Source: Thermoplasmata archaeon
GTDB lineage: Archaea; Thermoplasmatota; Thermoplasmata; Methanomassiliicoccales; Methanomethylophilaceae
Assembly: GCA_015063285.1 (NCBI GenBank)
Contig: SUST01000001.1
Coordinates: 215,336-279,335 of the forward strand
Length of the DNA: 64,000 nt
Direction: 5' to 3'
Of this stretch, positions 57,310 to 64,000 are shown piece by piece (position 1 is the first letter of the stretch; the number at the start of each line of letters is the position of its first letter). The notes beneath the pieces are model-generated. The model searched no databases and was not told the origin of the DNA. It saw only the letters and a list, made by a program, of their open reading frames with translations. The translations under genes and the position numbers were made by a program.

Positions 57310-57517
57310 TGTAATTCGTCCTTCGATTGAGGTTACGGCGTTCCACTTCCAACTTGATGAGATCACGATACTCCTCGTCAAATCCCAGAGAAAAAGCCTC
57401 GTCAAAAGAGATTGAATCACGTTCCATTATGCCTATGATGATGTTAGCCAACATGGGGATGGTCTCTTCCACTCCGAGTTTTTTGTAGTAGGCCTCAAGT
57501 TCCTCATCTAGGTTCAT
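57284..57517 (-). CDS. Orphan Rpn tail of the second locus
   Basis: The 77-residue protein starts MNLDEELEAYYKKLG, near-identical to the tail of the preceding Rpn gene (TNLDEELEAYYRKLG), then diverges. A GAGGAGA box lies 5 nt before the ATG and the Rpn stop is 9 nt upstream, so it is translated separately and coupled. It repeats the layout of the first Rpn locus. The last 8 codons overlap the TatD start and probably add a foreign tail. Confidence 0.7.
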   Translation of the reverse strand: MNLDEELEAYYKKLGVEETIPMLANIIIGIMERDSISFDEAFSLGFDEEYRDLIKLEVERRNLNRRTNYNERKGPRI

Positions 57518-57526
57518 ATTATCTCC

Positions 57527-58446
57527 TCAATATGAGGTTCTCTTCTTAGCTTCTTCTCTCAGCAACTGACTTGTTTCATCATCAAATCCAGACATAATGA
57601 GTGCTTCCTCGAAAGATACGGAACAGGCTTCCATGACCTTTGATATCAGATTCATAGAACCATCTAGCCATTTGCGATCACGGTCTTCCGCACCTAGTTT
57701 TCTGTAATAGGCCTCAAGTTCCTCATCTAGGTTCGTGGTCATCGCCTCCATGTCTTTATAGAAAGATTGACCGACTTTGATTTTATAATCTTCCTCGACG
57801 CGTCTCCTTCTTTCGTCCAGGTCCAAGCCCTTTGAAAAGACCGTATTGAGAAGGCCCAAAGCGGTGCATCCCTTCTCACCCGGAGCACCAAGACCAATCA
57901 TCACGATCTCCATGTAATCGCATGGCGGAATAGGCTGCGTCCCCATATAGTCCGGATCATACAGACCTTCCATCTTGTATCTGCATACAGTGTTCCTGAA
58001 ATCGGCCAGAGGCTGCATGACTATCCATATTGAGTAGACTTTGCAGAGCTTTCCGTACCTGTCTCCTATCTCATCCTTCTGATCGCTCAGTGCCCTGCTT
58101 GCATAGTATGCGGCCCTCGCCTCAAGAGGATATTTCGGACGGGGGTCTATCTGCGCCTCCAGATTGACTTGACTTTGATGTCGCCTTCGCCGGGGACGGT
58201 GAGGTCGAATATCACATCCCTGTAGATTGCCCCGTTCTTAACTGATGAGGATTCGGAATTCCTCATCCTGATCATCTTCTCGTCAGTAAGGTCTAGACAT
58301 GACATAATGAACTCGGGATCCTTCCCTTCCAACTCCTCGATGAATCCGCCCAGGATATTGGATGTGAACACCCCGTTTGCCATCATCCTCTTGAACGGCT
58401 GATCGTAATACAGCTGCTTCTTTTCTTCATCGGCATCGTTCTTCAA
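57527..58446 (-). pseudogene. Rpn-type nuclease, second copy, frameshifted
   Basis: The parts 58147-58446 and 57527-58160 together give an Rpn protein (306 codons), but a one-base deletion near 58165-58175 breaks the frame just before the catalytic segment: read in the second frame it runs VNLEAQIDPRPKYPLEAR. The first frame ends at TAG (58147-58149), an artefact of the shift. N-terminal QPFKRMMANGVF and VIFDLTVPGE, and later YGKLCKVYSIWIV, match Rpn. If the deletion is real the nuclease is dead, yet its tail is intact; if it is a sequencing error it would be live. Confidence 0.8.
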
Positions 58447-58643
58447 AATCTAACACCAGATGGCTACGCTTTTGAACGCAATATAAAACATGCATACTGC
58501 GGTCAACAAACGGGAATCTTGTAGACTGGGCAGTTCTGTCCACCCTTAATAAGAAAAACGGTCCCTCAAACATAACTTTAAAAAACCCTTTCCAACACAT
58601 AATTAGCAACCCATTAATACCGAATAACTTGGTTACATCGTCC

Positions 58644-59510
58644 ATGAGCAGTTTCGACACTCTATGCAAGAAAATCGAGGAGATGGACCCCGATAAGTTC
58701 GCTCAGTTGTTCAACGAGAAGTCCGTGGACGTCATATCCAAGCTGTCGAGCCTGACGGCCGACGGAAAGGACGGAGTATCCATCTACATGGAATTCATCC
58801 TGGCATCCGTCTCTGCGGACGGAAAGCTGTCCCCCAACGAGTACCTCCTGCTGAAGCCTATTTTCGACCAGATCGCGGAGAAGGAGACGACCTACGAGGA
58901 CGGAATTGAGATGTTCAACGCCATGGGCCTCAACAAGCCCGGAGCATACCAGAAGGTCATCGACCTCATGGTGGACATCTTCGGAATGGTGGACGAGAAG
59001 CTGAAGGACGACATCATCCTCATCTGTCTCCTGGTCTGCGGCATCGACGGAGAGATCACCGAGGACGAGAAGAAATGGATCAAGCAGCTCATCGAACCTC
59101 TCCAGCTCGAGATCGACCCCATGCAGTACATCAACGGATTCCTGGACAAGGCGGGAGTGTTCACCCTCGCTACCACCTGCCGCGACCAGCCCAGGATGAG
59201 GGTCCTCGGACTGAAGATCCTCCTGGACGGAAAGATCTACTTCGCAGTGGGAACCTTCAAGGACGTATACAAACAGCTCCAGGCCAACCCCAAGTGCGAG
59301 ATCCTCGCATACGTCGGAGAGGAATTCATCCGCTGGGACGGAAAGGCGGTCTTCAGCGACGATGCAAGGCTCATGGCTGTCGTCGAGAACGTCATGCCCC
59401 AGCTCGCAGCCATGTACAAGGAGATGGGCTGGACGTTAGGATTCTTCACACTCGAGGGCGGAAGCGCCGAGTACGTAAGCGTAACGAACGAGAAGATCAA
59501 GATCTTCTGA
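58644..59510 (+). CDS. TerB-like plus FMN split-barrel (PNPOx-like) fusion
   Basis: The 288-residue protein has an N-terminal TerB-like helical part with two acidic EF-hand-like motifs (SLTADGKDGVSIY, VSADGKLSPNEYLLL and LVCGIDGEITEDEKKWI) and a C-terminal split barrel (residues about 160-288: GVFTLATTCRDQPRMRVLG, KIYFAVGTFKDVYKQL). The latter fits flavin- or F420-binding pyridoxamine oxidase-like proteins. Start ATG 58644 (MSSFDTL). The combination suggests a stress-linked redox protein; the exact reaction is unknown. A strong hairpin follows. Confidence 0.75.
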   Translation: MSSFDTLCKKIEEMDPDKFAQLFNEKSVDVISKLSSLTADGKDGVSIYMEFILASVSADGKLSPNEYLLLKPIFDQIAEKETTYEDGIEMFNAMGLNKPGAYQKVIDLMVDIFGMVDEKLKDDIILICLLVCGIDGEITEDEKKWIKQLIEPLQLEIDPMQYINGFLDKAGVFTLATTCRDQPRMRVLGLKILLDGKIYFAVGTFKDVYKQLQANPKCEILAYVGEEFIRWDGKAVFSDDARLMAVVENVMPQLAAMYKEMGWTLGFFTLEGGSAEYVSVTNEKIKIF

Positions 59511-59515
59511 TAAAC

Positions 59516-59533
59516 GAGGGGGCACAACCCCTC
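59516..59533 (+). terminator. Hairpin terminator after TerB/split-barrel gene
   Basis: Six-base stem GAGGGG/CCCCTC with a six-base loop 5 nt after the stop, followed by TTCATTTTATG. Reads as a transcript end. Confidence 0.65.
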
Positions 59534-59629
59534 TTCATTTTATGAAATTATATCCTAACCCGCCGCTTTAGTAATGGTTATTGGCCGAATGCAAATGGCC
59601 CCTGCGGAATTCATGATTGTATTATCCGA

Positions 59630-60478
59630 TCATCCGAGGAATGATTTGCATTCGGAATAAAGATCGTCGGTAGGCTGAAGGCTTCCCCAATTCTCATCGG
59701 GAACCCTTTCCTTCAGTCCAGAGGTCCTCTGCAACTCCTTAAGGGCGGCTTCGAATTCATCCCTGTCCCCGAGACCGGTATCAATCCTGAGATAATGTTC
59801 GTAGCCCCCGGACTTTAACAGCCATCTTTCATAGGCGTTAGGTCCCGGCTCTATTCCCAGTTCCTTCAACATCTCCTCGTCCAGACCGCCCAAGGCTTCT
59901 TCGGACCCCATGCGGTTGGCTTCATTGAATTCATCCTTGTTCACTGCGAATGCAGGGAAGACATAGATGTGCTTAGGATACCTTTTCAACAGATCCTGAT
60001 ATTTCGGGCCCCCGGCGATGTTGACGCCTACACAGTCGGGACAAGGGTTCCTCTGCGGGTCGCGGAATGTTGCGGACGGTTTGAATCCCATGCTACTGCA
60101 CCATGCAGGAATGTCCCATTTTTCATTCCCGCACGACCCGAGGTAGAAACCTATGGCGTCCACGACAGGCTGCATCTGCTTGGAGAGACTCTCCACTCTG
60201 TCCCTCAGTACATCGGGTCTTGCATGGAGCCCGAGATTCAATGCGTACACTAATACAGAATATCTGTTCCGATCGAGTGCGGTTTTCCCTGAAATTATGT
60301 CATCCCAACTGGATGTGCGGTAGGGAATTCCGAACCTCTCCAACTTCCTGGCGATAGGGCCCTGATTCCCAGAGTCGGCAAGGACGATGTCCTTCTCCTC
60401 CGGATCCTTGTTGAGACTATAGACGAGATTGTCATCCAGCATCGGGCATATGATGATCCCAAGGACTCCTTTTGCCAT
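59630..60478 (-). CDS. DUF1638 family protein
   Basis: The 282-residue protein starts MAKGVLGIIICPMLDDNL and has the conserved segments YALNLGLHARPDVLRDR, GFYLGSCGNEKWD and CPDCVGVNIAGG, all DUF1638-like. The family is common in methanogens, often near methylotrophic corrinoid genes; function unknown. Cysteines (CGNE, CSSMG, CPDC) may bind metal or cofactor. A minus-strand TATA (reverse of about 60505-60515) is at leaderless distance from ATG 60478. No methyltransferase gene is nearby. Confidence 0.82.
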   Translation of the reverse strand: MAKGVLGIIICPMLDDNLVYSLNKDPEEKDIVLADSGNQGPIARKLERFGIPYRTSSWDDIISGKTALDRNRYSVLVYALNLGLHARPDVLRDRVESLSKQMQPVVDAIGFYLGSCGNEKWDIPAWCSSMGFKPSATFRDPQRNPCPDCVGVNIAGGPKYQDLLKRYPKHIYVFPAFAVNKDEFNEANRMGSEEALGGLDEEMLKELGIEPGPNAYERWLLKSGGYEHYLRIDTGLGDRDEFEAALKELQRTSGLKERVPDENWGSLQPTDDLYSECKSFLG

Positions 60479-60598
60479 GAAGCCGACATCTGCTGAGAAT
60501 GATATATCGTTGACGATTGCTGAACGGACGTGTCTAAAACTGACATTTCTACGAAGCCTGAAAGAGAAGACGGCTCATGTGGCGAGACTGGGATAGTA

Positions 60599-61467
60599 TC
60601 ATATGACGCGTTTAAAATTGTGGAGTATACCTTTCCTGGTCACGGTCTCCAACTTCTCCACCGCTACTGCACCGTCCCTGCGGGCCATCCATTCCAACGC
60701 GGCCCTCTCGTACGTCCACTGACGCTTGATATGCAGATTCGTCTGGTGCACCGTCCAGAGCGCATACGGGATGGAGTAGAATCCCAAGGTGGCCATCATC
60801 AGGAACATGTGCCTCAGAGGCTTGCTCCTCCAGACGATCTTCGGCATCGGGTCCAAATGATGATCCTCGTCATTCATCATCTTCGAGAACACCAGGGTGA
60901 ATCTGTATTGCAGAACGTCGATCATGGATATCCTGTCATGCACGATGAGGCATATGATGCTCAATATCACGAATATGAACGCCATATCGAATACCTCCAA
61001 GATACCGAGCTGCTCGAATTGGATCAGCCATAGCATATCCAATACTGCTTGGATCACGATCGCTACAGATATGGCGACGAATAGGATGAACGCCCCCTCT
61101 GATAATTCCTGGTGACCAGACCCTGGAGATCGTCCCTGATGTCCGAGAGTTTCTGCGTATCCCCTCCGAAATACGATGCATATTCTATGAGCGCGGACAT
61201 CCACTCGACATCGCGTTCCTTGTGCTGCACCAGCGATTTCACGATGCTGTACATGACATAGGCTGCCACCACGCACATGAAGAGCACGACATTGAAGAAC
61301 TGGGAAAGATCGAACTCTGTGCCGAGCTGATAGCTCACTATCCCGTTGAGCATGTAGGCGGGCGTACCCAGGACGACCAGCAGCAGGACCAGTATCTTCA
61401 GAATGATGTCCTTCTTGCTGCGGTTGAGCACGCAGTTGAGGAATCTGTCCGCCCCCGGAATCGCCAT
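60599..61467 (-). pseudogene. Six-helix membrane protein A2, frameshifted paralog of A1
   Basis: The gene starts MAIPGADRFLNCVLNRSKKD (61467) and ends with KRVI at 60599, but one base is missing at the C-tract 61093-61097 (five C's forward, G's in the coding strand). One more G would join NYQRG to AFILFVAISVAI, restoring 289 residues that parallel A1 (RGSLVAFLAFLAIS). Shared elements: DRFLNCVL, the RFTLVFSKMMNDE core, and HIKRQWTYERA. It may be a pseudogene, a homopolymer sequencing error or a phase-variable gene. Divergent from B2. Confidence 0.72.
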
Positions 61468-61510
61468 GATTGACCGAACCCTTTATAGAAATAGAAAAAT
61501 GTGCGCATTC

Positions 61511-62023
61511 ATGAACTTATTCGACAGTATAGTTAAGCGGGTCAAGGCGTTCAACATGCCCGCAATACTGTACGTGGTCGAATTCATCCTCACATACGTC
61601 CTGATCCGCAACATGAATCTGTTCTACTATCTCGAGGTCTCCGGCTGGAGAGATAATTGGGTACGCAACACAGCCCTCATAGTGATCGTGATCGCCATGA
61701 CCACACTGACCATCAGGGCGATGATAGGCATACCGTCATCGGACAGATATTCGTGGAGGTCGACGGTCAGGACGCTGATAATACTGATACCGATGACAGT
61801 CATCTACTATGTCTTCGAATTCGGTTATTTCTTCATCAGCCCGTGGGTGCTCCTGATCATCATGTCCGTATCGATAGGGATCATGTTCCTTCCGAGCGTC
61901 AGAAGGTATCACACCCCTCCCATGAGGAAGGTGCCCCCGCTGAAGGAATGGGTGAAGTTCATCTTCATCAGACCGGAGGAGACCGAATACAGATACAGGT
62001 TCGCATACGAGAAGAAGGATTGA
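61511..62023 (+). CDS. Four-helix membrane protein B2 (paralog of B1)
   Basis: The 170-residue protein has four hydrophobic helices and the B-family tail IMFLPSVRRYHTPP, then KEWVKFIFIRPEETEYRYRFAY. Start ATG 61511 fits the TTTATAG TATA at 61481-61488 (leaderless); ATG 61499 is also in frame. It is transcribed away from A2, repeating the A1/B1 layout. Downstream lies the 449-bp AT-rich island. Confidence 0.7.
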   Translation: MNLFDSIVKRVKAFNMPAILYVVEFILTYVLIRNMNLFYYLEVSGWRDNWVRNTALIVIVIAMTTLTIRAMIGIPSSDRYSWRSTVRTLIILIPMTVIYYVFEFGYFFISPWVLLIIMSVSIGIMFLPSVRRYHTPPMRKVPPLKEWVKFIFIRPEETEYRYRFAYEKKD

Positions 62024-62472
62024 AAAATCTGAATTTTCCGAGAATGAAAAATTACGAAGAACAGGTTGTAAAAACACCGTTACTTACTATTTTTTCGGGG
62101 TCATATTTTTCATGAAAAAAAGTGCTCGGAAAATCAATTTTTTCAAGGGTAAAAAATACAAAATTCAAGGGTCATAAACTGCACATTTTTTTCTTTGCTA
62201 AAAATGTCAGAAATATAATTTTTGAAACCGTTGAAAAATACATTTCATAAAATATGCTGGATGTACATTTTCTGCATCGATCCAAAAGGGTTTTTCACAT
62301 ATCAGAAATGACTGTGAAAATCGAATTTTCAAAAGGCAGAAAAATACATTTTTCGAGAAGAAAAATTAGGGGTTCGGAATGCCTCTCTAAAATGCTTATT
62401 TCAAGGTCATTTTTGGCAATTTTTCAATAAAAAAATTTCATGAAAAATCCGGTTCTCTAGAACAGGGAAAAA
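62024..62472. other. AT-rich noncoding island with short palindromes
   Basis: About 450 bp with very low GC, no plausible gene on either strand and no tRNA. It carries many A/T-tracts and short palindromes: TTTTTCATGAAAAA near 62105-62118 and TTTCATGAAA again near 62436-62445, a TTCAAGGGT direct repeat (about 62143 and 62164) and GAAAAATACATTT-type repeats (about 62234 and 62338). It could be a structured or regulatory region, an origin-like segment, or decayed sequence. Nothing recognised. Confidence 0.6.
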
Positions 62473-63117
62473 TCACTTGACAGCGACTATCCCTACGTCG
62501 GAGCAGGACCTCCAAAATACCTCCGCTTCCGAAAAACCGCATGAGAGGATCAATGCTTTTAGCTCATCCTCGGACATGGGGAAATACACCGTATCCCTCC
62601 TTTCGAACATCTCCTCGATCCTGTCCTCGGGGAGTCCCCTCCCCCTCATGTAGGAGGCCCATTCCCTGTCGTAGGAGTCCTGTTCCCCGGAATGGACCGT
62701 ATGCTCTACAGTGACGTATACGCCGCCTTCCCTGAGCATCCTAAAGCAGTTCGATACCGCCTTCCTCTTCTGCTCCCTATCGGAATAATAGTGGTGAGAG
62801 AGGATCGATGTGATCGCATCGAAGGATGAATCGGGGAAGTCTAGGAGATGGGTCGGACCGGCGGCGTAACCGTATGCACCGATGGTCTCCTTCGCCTTCG
62901 CTAGATTGTCCTCGGACGGATCCGCAAGGGTGAAACGGGTACCGGGATGCCTCTCGACGGAAAGGCGGATGGAGCCCCCGGTACCGCAGCCCGTATCCAA
63001 CCATGATGAAGGGGAAGCGATGCGCGATACAACCGCATCGTCCACCGCTATGCGCAGCTGCTCGTATCCTGCAATCCTGCACATCATCCTCTTCTCAAAA
63101 TCGGTCATCGGGCCCAT
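62473..63117 (-). CDS. Class I SAM-dependent methyltransferase
   Basis: The 214-residue enzyme has the Rossmann motifs: WLDTGCGTGGS (motif I), FTLADPSEDNL (acidic motif II), and SFDAITSILSHHYY (motif post-II/III), and LREGGVYVTVEH. Substrate unknown. Starts ATG 63117 or 63108 (MTDFEKRMM); an AGGTGG box is just before 63117. It is 37 nt after the SIMPL gene on the same strand. Confidence 0.85.
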   Translation of the reverse strand: MGPMTDFEKRMMCRIAGYEQLRIAVDDAVVSRIASPSSWLDTGCGTGGSIRLSVERHPGTRFTLADPSEDNLAKAKETIGAYGYAAGPTHLLDFPDSSFDAITSILSHHYYSDREQKRKAVSNCFRMLREGGVYVTVEHTVHSGEQDSYDREWASYMRGRGLPEDRIEEMFERRDTVYFPMSEDELKALILSCGFSEAEVFWRSCSDVGIVAVK

Positions 63118-63154
63118 GCCACCTAATGGGACGACGGAGAGATAAGCGCAGCGC

Positions 63155-63823
63155 TCAGCCCTCTATCTCCCATTCCATCGTGACCGACTGCTCCACAGAG
63201 GTGTCCTCGGGATCGATGTCGAGGGCCGTGTTCGCACAGCATTCGACCGTGGGCATCCTGCAGTCGCATTCCTCCTCGTCGTAATCCCTGTAGCTGAAGT
63301 TCCTGTCCACGCGGATGAGCTTCCCGAGCTTCGCGCCCACGGATTCTACTATTGTCCTAGCCTCCTCCTGAGCGTGCCTGCATGCCTCTGCGAGCGCCTT
63401 GTTCTTCATCTTCTCAACGTTACTGCTCTTGAAGTAGAAGTCGATCCTCGGGGTCACCCCGCAGTCCATGATGTTCGACAGGGCCTTGGAGAGCTTCTCG
63501 TTGTCGTTCTTGAATTCGAAGAAGACCTTCTGACTGTAACTGAAGCCATCTGGCACATCTCTGTATTTGTCGTCTCCGTACTTGTCCTTCCCAATCCTTT
63601 CCTTGCGGTATGCAAGGTCCACGGAGAGCTCCGAGGTCTTGAATGACTTCCTGGGGATCCCCGCATCCTCGACGGCATCCTTTAGCTTCACGGTGGATTC
63701 CGTCATCGCCTTCACGGCGCCCTCGAAGGTCTGTTCCTTGCCGGAGACCCTCATCGATACAACAGTTATGTCCGAAGGGGCGGTGACCGTAGCCCTGCCC
63801 CTCATCGTGATCGTTCTTTCCAT
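63155..63823 (-). CDS. SIMPL (DUF541)-domain protein without signal peptide
   Basis: The 222-residue protein has the SIMPL pattern: ERTITMRGRATVTAPSDI, then GIPRKSFKTSELSVDLAYRK and RVDRNFSYRDY, and the KALAEACRHAQEEARTIVESVG helix. Bacterial members are often periplasmic; here no signal peptide is visible, so it may be cytosolic. Its function is unknown. C-terminal cysteines (CDCRMP, ECCANTA) are unusual. It forms an operon with the methyltransferase downstream. Confidence 0.78.
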   Translation of the reverse strand: MERTITMRGRATVTAPSDITVVSMRVSGKEQTFEGAVKAMTESTVKLKDAVEDAGIPRKSFKTSELSVDLAYRKERIGKDKYGDDKYRDVPDGFSYSQKVFFEFKNDNEKLSKALSNIMDCGVTPRIDFYFKSSNVEKMKNKALAEACRHAQEEARTIVESVGAKLGKLIRVDRNFSYRDYDEEECDCRMPTVECCANTALDIDPEDTSVEQSVTMEWEIEG

Positions 63824-64000
63824 TCTATCACTATCCTATGCGACCTTTCGTCGTACAGGATAGATATGAAGTGGATGAGTATAATAACAGCTGGTTGTTA
63901 TGTTTGTTATCTATTTAAATTCTCGTATTTTCGACATGTCTGGATTTATAAATAAAGTATATAAAGGGTAAAAACGAAAAACAGGTACTATTCTTCGATT
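63824..64000. promoter_or_regulatory. AT-rich window end with TATA-like element
   Basis: 177 bp with no gene. TATATAAAG (63957-63966) is a plus-strand TATA-like box for a gene beyond the window, and ATTTAAAT (63913-63920) may serve the SIMPL gene or the same region. Read by eye. Confidence 0.4.

Noticed and set aside
58147..58149. TAG at the end of the first part of the second Rpn gene as a third pyrrolysine site
   Set aside because: The frame after the TAG is not Rpn-like; the correct continuation is in another frame, so the TAG is a frameshift artefact.
61063..61065. TAG ending the first part of A2 as a read-through site
   Set aside because: Codons after it do not continue the family; the homopolymer frameshift upstream explains it.
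62024..62472. Replication origin
   Set aside because: AT-rich with palindromes, but no Orc1/Cdc6 gene nearby and no recognised ORB motif; not enough to call.

Overview
The window looks like a chromosome segment of a methanogen-related archaeon of the Thermoplasmatota, most likely order Methanomassiliicoccales (Methanomethylophilaceae-like). Archaeal genes seen here are MCM helicase, NMD3, DUF424, DUF531, a COG2522 regulator, a DUF1638 protein, a Tsr3-type rRNA modification enzyme, isoprenyl diphosphate synthase and a hexulose-phosphate synthase/RraA fusion. TATA-like boxes lie about 25-35 nt before many starts, which suggests many leaderless transcripts. A bacterial-type gyrase (gyrB-gyrA) is also present, as is usual in this group. 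No mcr or pyl gene lies in the window, so the order-level placement is inference.

Layout: 1-5.6 kb carries purM, a prenyl synthase and two secreted or anchored proteins (a beta-helix protein and a transglutaminase-like protein). At 5.6-7 kb a DUF4143 ATPase sits behind four direct repeats spaced exactly 23 bp. At 7-10.4 kb is a VWA/MoxR/LRR set. At 10.5-12.6 kb are a flavin reductase, an NTF2-like protein, an HxlR regulator and a SPOUT-like DUF531 protein; then tRNA-Phe, gyrA, gyrB, thiC and a VanX-type dipeptidase. A lone TnpB element and tRNA-Thr follow (19.4-21 kb). At 21-27.7 kb is a four-gene membrane/exported operon (MFS, large exported protein, membrane protein, MORN protein). At 27.7-30.6 kb are an EFR1-type ferredoxin, a base-excision-repair divergon (AP endonuclease/Ogg) and a regulator; then a 1786-residue Lhr-type helicase (30.7-36 kb), an anchored surface protein, the two fumarase subunits, a FecBCD-type importer, and an NMD3-DUF424-MCM-wHTH operon (to 45.2 kb).

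The last third is more accessory. It holds two Rpn-type (PD-(D/E)XK) nuclease loci, each followed by orphan copies of the nuclease's own C-terminal tail, and two paralogous copies of a divergent pair of unrecognised membrane proteins (54.1-55.7 and 60.6-62.0 kb). It also holds a hybrid-cluster-protein regulon with a repeated 13-bp palindrome, HtpX, an HPS-RraA fusion, a metal-site-less MBL protein, TatD, a TerB/flavin-barrel fusion, DUF1638, an AT-rich noncoding island, a methyltransferase and a SIMPL protein.

The most notable signals are: (1) two genes, tnpB and the EFR1 ferredoxin, are each interrupted by one in-frame TAG, while none of the intact genes checked ends in TAG, which fits pyrrolysine read-through; (2) the duplicated Rpn tail cassettes, some with their own ribosome-binding site, which look like stand-alone inhibitors; (3) the 23-bp iteron array; (4) the duplicated divergent membrane-protein module; and (5) a fumarase beta gene whose only well-placed start is CTG in a CTGA overlap.
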